NCBI RefSeq assembly: GCF_000001735.4
Contig: NC_003074.8
Span: forward strand, 7,874,101 to 7,938,100
DNA from: Arabidopsis thaliana
Lineage: Eukaryota; Streptophyta; Magnoliopsida; Brassicales; Brassicaceae
Length of the DNA: 64,000 nt
Direction of reading: 5' to 3'
Below the pieces are notes generated by a model. It did no database searches, had not been told where the DNA came from, and worked only from the letters and a program-made list of their open reading frames with translations. The position numbers and the translations under genes were made by a program. This document shows, piece after piece, positions 1-12,515 of this stretch. Positions within the stretch are counted from its first letter, which is position 1; every line of letters begins with the position of its first letter.

Positions 1-379
1 TGGATTTTTATTTGGGTTTGGGCAAAAGGTCAGGTCATGTGTCGATGTTACACACGGCCAAGGAAACAGAACAAGAACAAATAAAGGCCATTGCTTTCTT
101 CTTCCCTTCCCCTTCTCTTCATTGCCCTTCTCTCTCTCTTTTTTATCGCGGAGAGAGTTTTATAGATTTCTCCTTCTTCAACTTTACTTGCGTTTCTTTG
201 TTTTATCAATTCGAAAACCCTAGCAGCAATCTCTGCTGATTTCACTTACCCACCTCGAATTTTGTTGTTCTATCTCCTTCACAAAGCACCACCTATCTGA
301 AACCCTAGGGGAAGAGGATTCTCTCTTATGTCCTCTTCTGTTATCTTCTCTTACCTCTAAAGTTTCGTTTATTTCGATC
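1..379 (+). promoter_or_regulatory. Probable 5' leader and proximal promoter of PAT1H1
   Basis: This stretch lies directly upstream of the PAT1H1 start codon. From about position 100 it is rich in C and T (runs such as TTCCCTTCCCCTTCTCTTC), which is common in plant leaders, and it contains CCCTAG-type motifs. I see no clear TATA box and cannot place the transcription start. Short open frames on both strands here have no coding character. Confidence 0.5.
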
Positions 380-3300
380 ATGGAGAGATCTGATTCAAGG
401 GATTTGTATAACTTTGTTCGCGCTTCTTCCTTAGGTCAGTCTTCTTCTTAAAGGATGTTTCTTTCTTTCTCTTTTATGATTTTGCTGCTTATAGCTGATT
501 TTGGATTCGGTTTTGTGTATTGCTTGGTTTGTTTAAGCACATAAATGTTGGAGATTTATGCTATGTATGATTTAGGTCACTGAGCTATATAGCATCTTTA
601 ATGTTCTAATGGGATCTGATGGGTTTGCTTAGTTTTCGATGTTGTGTTCCAATGCACAAATGATAGACCAGTTTGGATACTAAAAAACTTGTCTTTAGAG
701 ATGTTGTGTTAATCCCTTGAATTGTTAAAGTCTAGATTTTTATGGTCATGTGTTTGTAATGTTGGATTCTGAAACAGCTGTTTTTGTATCTGCAGATAAA
801 AACAGTACACTCTTTGATGCATCACAATATGAGTTTTTTGGACAAAATCTGGATGATATGGAACTTGGGGGTCTTGATGATGATGGAGTAATCGCTCCTG
901 TTCTTGGACATGCTGATGATGATGAGTATCACTTGTTTGATAAAGGAGAGGTAACATGCTTTCTCTGTTGAAAGCTAACATCTTGATAATGATGCATGTA
1001 GTAAGTAATGGTTGCAGATGTTTTACTAATAGATATGCATGTTGGTTCCAGGGTGCAGGTTTAGGATCACTATCTGACATGGATGATCTTGCGACAACTT
1101 TCGCAAAGGTTAGCATAATTTTTATTTACAAACACTATGATGACAATCTTAATATCTTACCTACCACCATGTCATGGTTGCATGTGATAAACTGATAATC
1201 AATCATCTTCTTTTTGTTTCATGCAAATGCTTGTTGCTTTTTTTTTCAGCTTCTTCGTTTTGCTTTGACTTGTTGTCAGTGATTTTAAATCTACCTATTC
1301 TCTTTTGTGTAGTTAAACAGAGTTGTTACCGGACCCAAACACCCTGGAGTTATTGGTGATAGAGGATCAGGATCCTTTTCAAGAGAGAGTGAGTTAAATT
1401 CCTATCTTGGTTACTACTTTATAACTTTAGGGTTATTTTTTAGCCTGGTGTAGTTCTTGTTCTTCAGTTTTCCTTTTCTGTTTCCGTTTTCGGCAAAGCC
1501 AGCAGCTGAGCGTGAGTACTCAGTAGCTTTTTTTACTCGGTGTAGCTACTAATAAATCCTTTCTGAGTCCACATATTGTGACCTGGTCCGTTTTATTGAG
1601 GTGAAGGGTTGGATTGTAGATATAAGTTGTGTTAGTTGAAGAAATCATGTGGTCATTCTAATTTGCAAATTCAGTACTTAAAATATGGAATTACCTGTTT
1701 TGAGCTATTATTTACACGATTACTTTTTTCTGACTGAACTCTATCTTATAGGTTCTTCTGCTACCGATTGGACACAAGATGCAGAGCTCACAAGCTGGTT
1801 GGACGAACAAGATCAAGAAGCTAAGAGATGGTCCTCACAGCCACAATCATTTGCTCATTCAAAACCTTTGTACAGGACATCCTCTTATCCTCAGCAGCAA
1901 CCGCAGCTGCAGCACTACAATAGTGAACCGATAATTTTACCAGAATCAAATTTTACCTCATTTCCCCCGCCTGGTAACAGATCTCCGCAGGCTTCACCCG
2001 GAAATCTCCATCGCGCTCCTTCTCTTCCTGGTGGTTCTCAGTTGACCTATTCTGCACCTTCCCCGCTGTCAAATTCTGGTTTTCATCTTTCAGGATTGTC
2101 GCAAGGGCCCCACTATGGTGGTAATTTGACTAGATATGCCTCGTGCGGTCCTACGCTTGGTAACATGGTGCAACCTCATTGGGTCACTGATCCTGGTCAT
2201 CTACACGGAGATCATTCTGGTTTATTACATAATCTGGTGCAACAACAGCATCAACAATTGCCTCCTCGAAATGCTATTATGTCGCAACATTTGCTTGCCC
2301 TCCAGCAGAGACAATCATATGCTCAACTTGCAGCGCTACAGTCTCAACTGTATAGTTCCTATCCTTCGCCATCACGTAAAGTCCCTTTTGGAGTTGGTGA
2401 AGTTAGGGAACACAAACATAAGTCATCTCATAGAAGTCGAAAGAATAGAGGACTCTCTCAACAGACATCAGACGCAGCTAGTCAGAAAAGTGAAACTGGA
2501 CTGCAGTTTAGATCAAAGCACATGACTTCAGAAGAAATAGAGAGTATACTCAAGATGCAGCATTCCAATTCACACAGCAATGATCCCTATGTCAATGATT
2601 ATTACCACCAAGCGAAGCTTGCCAAGAAGTCTGCCGGATCTAAAGCAATCTCTCACTTCTATCCTGCTCAGTTGAAGGACCACCAGCCTCGGTCCCGTAA
2701 TAGTTCTGAACAGCATCCACAAGTTCATGTAGATGCTCTTGGTAAAATTACACTTCCATCTGTCCGCAGGCCACATGCCTTGCTTGAGGTTGACTCTTCT
2801 CCTGGTTTTAACGATGGAAGCGGGGATCATAAGGGCTCAGGAAAACATTTGGAACAGGAACCTCTCGTTGCAGCTAGGGTTACAATTGAAGATGCTCTTG
2901 GAGTTCTTATTGACATAGTTGACATTGACAGGACTCTCCAAAACACAAGACCCCAGGACGGAGGTGCCCAACTCAAGAGAAAGCGGCAGATCCTGCTAGA
3001 AGGATTAGCGACAGCACTTCAACTTGCTGATCCGTTCAGCAAAACCGGTCAGAAATCTGGGATGACTGCTAAGGATGATATTGTCTTTCTACGTATAGCG
3101 ACTCTCCCCAAGGGTCGGAAATTGCTTACAAAGTATCTACAACTTCTAGTTCCAGGTACTGAGAATGCTCGAGTTGTCTGTATGGCTATATTCCGCCACT
3201 TGAGATTTCTGTTCGGCGGCCTACCTTCAGATACTCTAGCAGCAGAGACAATATCTAATCTTGCCAAAGCAGTCACGGTTTGCGTTCAGGCCATGGACCT

Positions 3301-3757
3301 TCGAGCACTGAGTGCTTGCCTTGCAGCTGTAGTATGTTCTTCAGAGCAGCCACCTCTCCGTCCTATCGGAAGTTCTGCTGGAGATGGTGCTTCAGTTGTC
3401 TTGATATCTCTTCTTGAGAGAGCTGCGGAAGTAGTGGTGGTTCCTCGAGTCATGCATGGGAATTCTAATGATGGTCTCTGGAGAGCGTCATTTGATGAAT
3501 TCTTCAACCTTCTTACCAAATACTGCAGAAGCAAGTATGACACAATCCGTGGACAGAACCAAGGGAGTGCAGCGGATGTTTTGGAGCTGGCGATAAAGAG
3601 GGAAATGCCCGCTGAGCTTTTACGTGCGAGTCTGCGTCACACCAATGACGACCAGAGGAACTATTTATTAAACTTTGGTCGTAAACCATCAGCAATTAGT
3701 GAGTCGGCATCTCATGCAAGGGGTGGACAGATCAACTCTGAATCTGTGAGGGGTTAA
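380..3757 (+). CDS. PAT1H1: PAT1 family mRNA decapping activator, 5 exons, 782 aa
   Basis: Coding exons are 380-434, 796-950, 1052-1108, 1313-1388 and 1752-3757. All junctions are GT-AG and the phases agree, giving 782 residues. The start ATG opens [18 protein letters not shown]. Exon 2 carries the conserved PAT1 N-terminal motif [10 protein letters not shown], followed by an acidic stretch. The middle is rich in Pro, Gln and Ser, as in the disordered PAT1 linker. The C-terminal third, from about residue 480, is the folded PAT1 domain. Proteins of this family bind decapping factors and the LSM1-7 ring and promote mRNA decay in P-bodies. That role is family knowledge. I matched it to PAT1H1 (one of three Arabidopsis PAT1 homologues) from the protein and its neighbours. 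An ATG at 1685 in the same frame sits in the last intron and is not the start. Confidence 0.93.
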
Positions 3758-5106
3758 TAAAAAAGAAAGAGAAACCATGTGCTTGGAAGATTCCAATTCT
3801 TGGTTTTCATGGCTGTGGTGTGGACTCAGGAGACAAACTTGTAAGTAACCTGGTGGTGTAGGAATCTTTTCACAAGGGTTTCAGGTGAAAAGTGCTTTTA
3901 GATTCTGCTCTTCGTCTTCGTTTTTTAACTTTGAACTCTTTTATATTTCGTATTATCTTTTATGGTGGACAAATGCATATTCTGCTTGGTTTGTGTATTG
4001 GATGATGGGAAAGAATGTGAAACATGGAGTAGTAGGGTTATCTGAAGAAGTAATGTCTTCCGATGGGAGCCATATTTTGGTGCTCTAAATCGTTAGGGAA
4101 ACAAAAATAGGAGGGAACTTTAGTAGTTTGGGAAGGATACTAGTGTTTTGTGTACAGAATGATGATAAAACCCTTTATCCGGAGAATAGTGAGAAGACTA
4201 TATAGGTGTTAATCCTCTTCGATTAACAGGTTTAGGTCCGGAAAGCAGCTGGGAATCTGGGATAGGGAGTTCAAAAGTTTGTTATCTGATATGTTTATTT
4301 CCTCTTTGAACTGTTTCGTGTAATAGTAGTAGGAACTCACAAAAACCCTCTTTTGAATACTCTTGGATCCATCTCTCTCGTTGGTTGTTTCAAGATTCCA
4401 TCTTCTAGGCTCTTCTACCTTTTTTGTGATGAGCTTTAAGTACAACACTAAGATCCAACTGGTTTTGTTGTCCTTGTAGAATCTTTGGTTTGACTAGTGA
4501 TTGTTGGAATCATTTGGCCCTTCTATTTGACAGAATCTTTAAGTTACTATAATAAGGATCTTACAGAAATTGATTTTCTATACTACAAAATTTCTGTAAT
4601 GGTAATGACCAAGGGCCGATGATGAGTGACTCGTAAACTACTAGAATTCACTAAAGCTAGTGATATACTTTGTTCATTCTATTCTTTGGTGGATCCAGCG
4701 AGTTAAATGCGTGCATTTTCTTATTTTGTAAAGGAAAAAAAGTAATAGAAGAGTTCCCAACATTTTACAAGTTGCATTAGCTTACGTCAAAGTACATAGA
4801 GCTAACTTGGAATAAACGGACAACCTCATAATTCATTGTAGGAGAAGTGTGACACTTCATACATGAATTAGGAAAAAAATAACGATCCAAATGATCTGAA
4901 TTTTATACAGACTCCAATGGTACTAGAATGTCTTGATTTAAAACAGATCAAAAAAAAAAACTCGAAATTCATCGTCGAGTATCGGGAAAAATTACAAGAG
5001 ATAAATGAGAGCTATAGAAACCCATAATGGAAAAAAGAAAAAAGAAAGAAACAAAGATTTTTTTGTTTTGATTGATAACTAGAAGGAAAACATAATAAAA
5101 TTATGA
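3758..5106. other. PAT1H1 3' UTR and spacer before the convergent JAZ13 gene
   Basis: The first few hundred bases are probably the PAT1H1 3' UTR. The remainder, to the JAZ13 stop, is AT-rich with no frame that looks coding. The last 150 bases are probably the JAZ13 3' UTR. I see no RNA gene or clear repeat here. Confidence 0.6.
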
Positions 5107-5654
5107 TTAGAAATTATGAAGAGAGGAGGATGATGAGGAAGTACTTGAGGTGTAATTAGGTGTAAGTGTAAAAGATTTGCTTCTCTTCTTCCTCTTCTCC
5201 AAGAACCTTTTCACAGATCTCTTCACCGAACATCCTAACGGTGATTCCAGTCTCACCGGCACTAACTCTAACGCTGTTACTTCACGATCCTTGCTCGCCA
5301 TCTCTATTATTGCTCTCATCTTCATGTATTGAATTTTCACTCATCAATATTATAATTGATTACGAAAAGCGAAAAACGAAAAAAAAAAAAAAAAAGGTAT
5401 AAAATGTACCTGGATCTCTACAAGATCGTACTCACTTAATCTCCCACTATAAAATGCATTGATTTCCTTAGATCTTATGGTTGAAGAACGATCATTAACT
5501 CTATATGAAAAAAATTCATTTTCAAAACGATTTAAGAGGTTTAAATATGAAAGTAGAGTGATTTGGATGATAAAACTCACGTAGAATCTTGATGACAAGA
5601 TTGAAGCGTAGAGGCCATTGGAGATAGGTGAAGATCTAAGCTGCAACCCTTCAT
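5107..5654 (-). CDS. JAZ13: Atypical JAZ/TIFY transcriptional repressor, 3 exons, 125 aa
   Basis: On the minus strand the exons are 5654-5581, 5500-5410 and 5319-5107, joining to 125 residues. The protein starts MKGCSLDLHLSP, so an LxLxL EAR motif lies at residues 6-10. The TIFY core is degenerate: about residues 41-46 read NAFYSG, followed by a recognisable ZIM-like remainder. The C-terminal Jas-like helix reads RFLEKRKKRSKS (about residues 89-100) and is followed by a serine run. The usual LPIAR-type degron is replaced by VPVRLES. JAZ proteins repress MYC factors and are destroyed through COI1 with jasmonoyl-isoleucine. JAZ13 is known to recruit TOPLESS directly through its EAR motif and to be relatively stable. 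I infer the same here from the missing degron. An upstream in-frame ATG at 5792 would add residues unlike any JAZ. Confidence 0.92.
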
Positions 5655-5732
5655 GATCCTCTCTAGGTAAATATTCTTACTTTGGTCGATTTTCGTATCA
5701 AAGTAATCAATATTGAAATGGTTGCATGTAAG

Positions 5733-5805
5733 GTATATATAAGAACGTGCTATGACTTTTTTTTTGGTGGAAAAAAAATTAGATATCTGCAAATTTGGTC
5801 ACGTG
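5733..5805 (-). promoter_or_regulatory. JAZ13 core promoter: TATA box and G-box
   Basis: Read on the minus strand, a TATA-like TTATATATA lies at 5741-5733, about 80 bp upstream of the JAZ13 ATG. A perfect CACGTG G-box lies at 5800-5805, about 60 bp further out. MYC2-type bHLH factors bind G-boxes and drive JAZ genes in a feedback loop, so the spacing fits a jasmonate-responsive promoter. Function is inferred. Confidence 0.6.
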
Positions 5806-7981
5806 CTTCATGTTTCAATACGAGGGAAACAAATATTTATAAAGAAAAATGGTAGTTTTTCTTTTTCTTTTTCTAGTGAGTATATGTATATCAATTTTGA
5901 GTCTGAAGAAGTATTAAGTATATAGAGTAATGTGAATCTAATTTGCAATTGATTGTGAGTGGTGTCTTTACAATATTTTTATTTTACATGCTATTATGAT
6001 TTCAATGATCCATAAGTTAAATAAGTTTTATTATGTATGTGTAAATTTAAAATGTATGTTTGTTTTTTCAATATATATTTGTGTTGTCTTTTTGAAATTT
6101 TAACGATCATGTGTTTGAAAAAAATCAATATAAGACTTGTGAATCTGACTTTTGGATTTGTGAAAAGATTGGCCACATGTAGTGTTTGTGCCATGTGAGG
6201 TTTGGAGCGATTTGGTTTAATATACTTTCCACAAATAGAAAGTCGAACCATAAATTTGAGTGGTGAGTGGATTTCTTAAAAAAAAATTTGAGTCATTAGG
6301 GAATACATTTTCTGAAAGCAAGATTAAAGCTAAAGGTAGGTATAGAAAAGCTGATATAGTGGATGAATTAAAACACGTGAAGCATGTTTTACAAACTATT
6401 CACAATACGCAAGTCACGTGTTTTTCTCTTTGTTTACATGATTTTGAACATGGGTCATTAATATGACTTTGATCAATATTGATATTGAAAAGATGTGTTA
6501 AAGGGTTTTGATGTTTAGTCTGACTTTAGTATTCACGACACGGACCATTTGGCCCACGACTTTATGGCATGACCTTATGAAGAACACTACATTAATTCAT
6601 GTACTAAGAGAGGATGGTTTGAGCAATTCTTTTTCTCTAAACCGAGTTTTTATAGAGTTGTCTAATTGTTTTAGGGACCTTTTATTTTTTTTTGTCATCT
6701 AGGAAGTAGAAATTCTTGAATTAAACTTGTCGTGGAACCATACAAATATACAATATGTAAAACGTCCAAACGAAGGAAATTATGCCCGTGGACGAATATA
6801 CATCCCCGGAAACTAAAGCGATACCAAGAGATATAAAAATTACAGAGCAAAAAATTTAAACTCGAAATAGAAAGAAATCGAAAAATTTAAGTCTGAAAAA
6901 CATAACGTGATTGCTTTTTGGGATCTGAATCCATTAAAGCCATTACACACCAATCTATTTATTTTGTTGTCGAAAGCATATGTAAAACGTGATTGCTTTG
7001 TTTAACAAAACACCCCTTTGGGTTGTTAGTTTCTTGATGGAAGTTTGAGTTTGGGCTTATGGGTCCCTATTGATACCTCCAAATGAAAAAGGCATTGATA
7101 AGACGGCTCAATCACGTTTCATTATGTTTTTGTCAACCAATCCACCGTTTTGTACACAAGTATAAACCTCCCATGTGTAAATTATACATATCAAGATTGA
7201 TATTAGCAGGAGTAACATATTAGTACTAAGGTCTATGTGATGCAGTGATGGTGTTTAAGATTTTCTTCAAGGGACCAAAACACACAAGTTGATACACTTG
7301 CAAAGTAGGCAAGAATGTATTCACAATCTACTTTAATCCCTTGGAATTCTTTGTATTTTTCTTTGTTTAGCAATATACATCAAAGTGCCAGAAGACAAGG
7401 AAAACACATCCTATCAAGTACGAGGGGATTATATAAATAAATAAGAAGAGTATATGTGCCAAATTGATAACTTCTAATAAATGGAGGGTGCAATTAATAA
7501 ATAAGGAGAGACGGAAAAAGAGACGCCGTTGAAACACCGCAAAACAGAGAAGCGCCTTTTGATTGTCTCTCTCCCGGAGATCTCTCTTTCTCTTCTTCTC
7601 CATCCTTCTTCTCTCGGCGCGCGCTTCATCCCCACCACCTTCGAATTCGTGTACGATCTCTAAAATCCAGTTTTGCTATCGACTTATCTCTTATTGCGCC
7701 ATTGTTATGCATAAGAAGGGGATTTTAACAATCTAGGGCCGGTGAATAAGATCATACTTGAAAAATCTGATTTTGTAGATGAAATCGTTGTGGGCAATTT
7801 GCTTGTTTGGTTAGGTATTGTTTTTGAGCTAGACCCTTTAGATATAATCGCCATGGAAGCGCTCTGCTTTGTTTGGATCGAGAAATATATTGTAAGAAGA
7901 AGAGAATTGCATGTTTTGGCTATATTGTATTATCTGATGTTGGTTTGTAATATGGTAGGCCCTTTGAGGGAAGCTGCTAGG
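5806..7981. other. Divergent intergenic region and ERV-like 5' leader
   Basis: This is AT-rich spacer between JAZ13 (-) and the ERV-like gene (+). I see no coding gene. A short frame near 6260-6466 has no recognisable similarity. From about 7500 the sequence becomes leader-like (CT-rich, GAGATCTCTCTTTC). A probable 5' UTR intron ends at the acceptor TATGGTAG at 7951-7958, just before the start codon at 7982. Confidence 0.55.
6374..6420. promoter_or_regulatory. Pair of distal G-boxes between JAZ13 and the ERV-like gene
   Basis: CACGTG occurs at 6374-6379 and again at 6415-6420, 41 bp apart and about 720-770 bp upstream of the JAZ13 start. The pair lies in the divergent spacer and could serve either gene. 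The motif is palindromic, so the sequence gives no orientation. Confidence 0.35.
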
Positions 7982-10900
7982 ATGGGTGTGAAGCAGGCTC
8001 TAAGGAGCATTGATGCGTTTCCAAGAGCAGAGGATCATTTGCTTCAGAAGACACAATCTGGCGCTGTTGGTAATGGATTCTTTTTTCTATTCGCTCTTCT
8101 CGTTATTTTAGAATCCCCCTATGTGTGTTTGAATATGTTAACATTTTGAATTTGTTGTTATTGTAGTATCTATTGTTGGACTTCTTATAATGGCTACTTT
8201 GTTCTTACACGAGCTGAGTTATTATCTTAACACACTTACAGTGCACCAGGTATGTGTTTAGTTCGAGCGAAATCTGGTGCTTTTCTGTTTGTTCCTCTGA
8301 CTCTAGCCTTCAAACTGCTAGGAATAGTCCTATACATTCAAGTTAAACATCTTCGGTTTCATGTGTCTTATGAAATCCGTAGATGGATCATGTGAATTAG
8401 TATTCTTCCATCTGTCATCGTTGAGATTCATTGATGCCACTTTGTGTATGATTAGTTAAGATTACGTGAAAGTATGTCATTGTCTCATTAACCTAGTTAT
8501 CGTAGCGAACTATGCATTTCTTCTATAGGTAACTTAACTTGATTGAGGTATGCAAAATAATTAGAATGTCATACTCAAAGTTTTGTGATTCATATCATTT
8601 GGGAAATAGGGAATTGAAGTCTCTCTGTTGAGTTAACTTCATTGATACCCTAGTTTTTCTATGTCAATATGACTGACTCGTAGGTTTTTTTTTTTCTCAT
8701 TTTGTTTACTATAAATTATCGTAATCAAATTGGAATTTGTATCATTTTTTTTTTGTAGATGTCAGTGGACTTAAAGCGTGGAGAAACTCTTCCAATTCAT
8801 GTAAATATGACGTTTCCATCTTTACCTTGTGATGGTAAGAGAAATCCATTGATCACTTATAAGTCAAGTCTATATTACTTTTCTTCCGCCATACCTTCTG
8901 GAATACTTGTCATTGTAGACGTAATCATTTGATTTTTTTTCTTTTTGTAGTACTGAGCGTAGATGCTATCGACATGTCAGGGAAGCATGAAGTGGATCTT
9001 GATACAAACATTTGGAAGGTAAGATGAATCCAGATGCTAATGCAAATCACAAATTTCTTCAGATGTTTTCGTTTCCACCTTTTTGAAATTACCAAAGTTC
9101 ATTTTGTTTGATTGCGCCTAAGACATTATAGCTGGTCATACTGTTCATATATAGGTTAAACATTATATTTGAAGGGAACTATTTGAATATTTCTCTTCGC
9201 ATCTTTATCTCACTTCGTATGGCATTTTGCTCTAGTTGTACTGTTTTATACTCATGTTAATTGCTCACTAATTGTGAATATCTGCAGCTCCGTCTCAACA
9301 GTCATGGTCATATCATAGGCACAGAATATATATCTGATCTTGTTGAAAAGGGGCATGAGCATGGCCACTCACCTCACAAGCATGGTAACATTCTCAACTT
9401 TATGAGCCTTTACCGAGTTTGTACCTTTTCTGAGAGCTTCTTTTCCCTTAACTGTTGTTGAATGTAATTTGTCTTGAATCTTTTGGAAGAACAGATAGTC
9501 ATGTGCACTTTGAAACTAGGTTCATGTCAAAACTTGTAGTAACAATACTCAGATATAACTGATAATATGATGTACGATAATCAAGTATGTTGTATCTGGA
9601 GAACCGAATTACTCTAAATTTTGTGCTTCCAAGCAAATATTAATAGGAATCTTACAAGTCTAATTGAGGCTTCTTAGTAAGGTGAGTGGTAGATATGTAA
9701 GAGAGCCCCAGCGATAGTTTTCATGGTAGCTAAATGTTTTTGGGTATAAGAAGAAAGACTTAATCATGTATACACTTTATCTTTTCTGCTTGCTGAAGAT
9801 GGCAAAGAAGAACACAAGAATGAGACTGAAACCGAAGCATTGAATATTCTTGGCTTTGACCAAGCTGCTGAGACTATGATTAAAAAAGTGAAGCAAGCAT
9901 TGGCAGATGGAGAAGGATGTCGGGTATTAACCGTTTCTCTTGTCATTACACAAACTAGAGATTTTGTGTTCCCGGCGTTTAAGAAAACAGAGACTAATAT
10001 TTGGCTATTTTCCAGGTTTATGGTGTCCTAGATGTACAACGGGTTGCCGGAAACTTCCATATTTCAGTTCATGGGCTGAACATCTATGTTGCTCAGATGG
10101 TTGGTATCCTCATCTCGCTTTATTAACCATCCCCTTACTAAGAACATGCTTTAAATTCAGATTCGTTAAAGTAGTTTAATTTAGTACCGTATGATCATTA
10201 TTGACGTTTGTTTCCATTGATTTGTCAACAGAGAAAGTATAAAGCCAGAATTTAACTTATCAATAACCGATAAATTACTCTCATAATTTGTGTTTGCACC
10301 TCATTCACTGACTTACTACTTGATATTCCTTGTTAGTATATAACTAGTCTCTTTACTCTCTGAACAGATATTTGGCGGGTCCAAAAACGTAAACGTGAGC
10401 CATATGATTCACGATCTATCATTTGGGCCGAAATACCCCGGAATTCACAACCCACTTGATGACACCAACCGAATACTCCATGACACCAGTGGAACATTCA
10501 AATACTATATTAAGGTGTTTATCCAAATTCGTTACTCTTCTTGTACTCGTATCTCTCCGCTGGCTGTATATTTTATATACTTCATTATTTGTTTACTTTG
10601 AAGTTTGAAATCATTTACCTGTATGATCCATTTTGTTTCACACAAATCCGTATTTGTAAGGTAAGGTCACTAAATTCTTTCTAATATGGCGCAGATTGTT
10701 CCCACAGAATATAGATATCTTTCAAAAGACGTACTGTCAACAAATCAGTACTCTGTAACTGAATATTTCACGCCAATGACTGAATTCGACCGTACATGGC
10801 CAGGTTAGTCGATCAAACTTCATTTCCAGTATGCACCTGGTTCTTATTACTCTCTTTCTGTTTTCTGATGTATCTTTTTTTCTTCCAGCTGTTTACTTCT

Positions 10901-11160
10901 TATATGATCTTTCACCTATCACTGTGACCATCAAGGAAGAACGCCGTAGTTTTCTCCACTTAATCACTCGTCTTTGCGCTGTATTAGGCGGTACATTTGC
11001 TTTGACAGGTTAGTCCCATCTCAGTCTTGCCTCCAATACTCAATCTTTCAAAATCTTTTGCCTAATATAGTTTATCTCATACCTTAAAACAGGAATGTTA
11101 GATCGTTGGATGTTCCGCTTTATTGAATCTTTCAACAAGAAGCCGAGTACTAGAGCGTAA
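7982..11160 (+). CDS. ERV/ERGIC family ER-vesicle cargo protein, 11 coding exons, 354 aa
   Basis: Coding exons are 7982-8069, 8167-8249, 8759-8834, 8951-9018, 9288-9384, 9799-9923, 10016-10099, 10368-10514, 10695-10803, 10889-11008 and 11093-11160. Together they encode 354 residues. The protein starts MGVKQALRSIDAFPRAEDHL, typical of plant ERV41/ERV46 (ERGIC2/3) relatives. A hydrophobic N-terminal segment (about residues 30-50, VSIVGLLIMATLFLHEL) and a second near the C-terminus (about 310-340) leave a large loop predicted to be lumenal. Such proteins cycle between ER and Golgi in COPII/COPI vesicles and help sort cargo. The C-terminus KKPSTRA has a dilysine pair but not at the strict KKxx position. 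The start was chosen because the family begins MGxKQ and the ATG follows the leader acceptor. No specific symbol is known to me. Confidence 0.9.
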
Positions 11161-11636
11161 ACTAGCTGAAACAGAGACAAAACAATGAGAAACAAAAAAA
11201 ACCAAAGGAAGGAAGAAGAATCTCTCAAATCCCAAAACTTGTATCTGCCTTCTTCAGACAACAACACCCACCAGAGATTCCAGGATTGATGATTACATTA
11301 CTCAGAAACTCTAGAATCCATGGATATAGTTTTTTTTTGAGTCTCTCTTATGTATTACTCTGATTATCTCTGGTTAAACTAGTAGAGTTAATTTGTAATT
11401 TTTATTCACCTTGCTTCCTGGGATTTTAACATTTTTGCATCTTTTCACTTGTCTCAGTAAAAAAACAAAATTATACTGTAGCTCACCGTAAGATAACGTA
11501 CACTCGTCACAGGTGATCCTGTCCTCACAATTCTCTCTGATTTCGCTTACTCTTTCACTGAAACCCTAATTTGGGGTTTTTCAGATTTCCTTCAATCTCT
11601 CGTCGTCATTTCTTCGTCTCACCGTTGAATCTGAAA
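11161..11636. promoter_or_regulatory. ERV-like 3' UTR and RPS10 promoter/leader with telo-box
   Basis: About 300 bp of downstream UTR is followed by the RPS10 leader. A telo-box AAACCCTAA lies at 11561-11569 and is followed by TTTGGGGTTTTT and the start context CTGAAAATGAT. The same order (a CCCTAA motif, a GGGGTTT motif, CTGAAAATGAT) is found before PMH1 and PMH2, so this leader is homologous to theirs. Telo-boxes are common in plant translation-machinery genes. Confidence 0.6.
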
Positions 11637-12513
11637 ATGATCGCCGGAGTATTGCGCCGATCTTCACTCCCGTCGAGGCAGACTCTCTCCGCCGCGTTAG
11701 CCTCCTTCAATTCGTGTATTTCGCACAATCTCACTCCAGCCACCACCGGAGCTTCCGTCAGCTCTCGATTCACTCTCGCGTCGTCTCCTAACTCGTTTGG
11801 CATCAGAGCGAGGAACATCCACATTAGATCTGAGCCGTCGATGATTGTTCCCGCAGGAATCGCGTCACAAGGTTACGCCACTGTCACAAAGGATCGCAAA
11901 AACGAGATTAAGAAAGCTAAGATTAAAATTTCTCCAGACAATGTCAGACCATTGAGTAGGAAGGAGATCGCTCTCCAGGTATATGCATTTTTGTTCAAAT
12001 TCATAGAATATTATTCAAAGTGCTTCATCAGATTCAAATTCGAATAGGAATCGGAATGTGAAATTCATTGAAATGATTTAGAACTGTTGTTTATGTTGTT
12101 GTTGTTGTGTGTTTGGGGTTGAATTGTAGAAAGAGGCAGCAGAAGAAAGCACATCAAAGATAAAAGGAACAAAGATTTGTATAGCGATTCGGTCTTTTGT
12201 TAACCCGGAAAAGCAAGCTTGGTGTCTTCCTCCTCACACTCGTAAAGTCGCAATGCCCGATACACGAACTCTGTACACGGTGCTAAGATCGCCTCACGTC
12301 GATAAGAAGTCTAGAGAACAGTTTGAGATGAGGTTCAAGAAACGGTTTCTTGTCATCAAAGCTCAGAGTCATGAGTTGAGCAAGAAGCTGTTTTGGTTAA
12401 AACGTTATCGTATTCTTGGAGCTCAATATGAACTCCAGTTCCATTGCAAGACCCGTTTGGATATGACTCAAGTGTTAGGCAACATCAATGGCTCCACCAC
12501 CAATGCTTACTGA
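11637..12513 (+). CDS. RPS10: Mitochondrial small-subunit ribosomal protein S10, nuclear-encoded, 2 exons, 241 aa
   Basis: Exons 11637-11978 and 12130-12513 join to 241 residues. Exon 1 is a long mitochondrial presequence, rich in Arg and Ser and poor in acidic residues ([20 protein letters not shown]). Exon 2 carries the S10 domain (for example [44 protein letters not shown]). S10 sits in the head of the mitoribosome 30S-type subunit. In many plants rps10 is still mitochondrial, so this is a gene transferred to the nucleus. Exon 1 clearly resembles the first exon of the neighbouring helicases PMH1 and PMH2, and the intron interrupts at the same kind of site (after a Gln codon, phase 0, next codon AAA). 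This supports capture of a ready-made presequence by exon shuffling. Confidence 0.94.
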
Positions 12514-12515
12514 GA

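Noticed and set aside
1685-1751. Upstream ATG of the long PAT1H1 frame
   Set aside because: It lies in the last intron. The acceptor at 1751 and four earlier exons give a complete PAT1 N-terminus.
6260-6466. 68-codon plus-strand frame rich in Lys and His
   Set aside because: No recognisable family, promoter or splice context. Its length is compatible with chance in this spacer.
7742-7981. In-frame extension of the ERV-like protein upstream of 7982
   Set aside because: It is not conserved in the family, includes a likely intron acceptor at 7958, and family members start MGxKQ.
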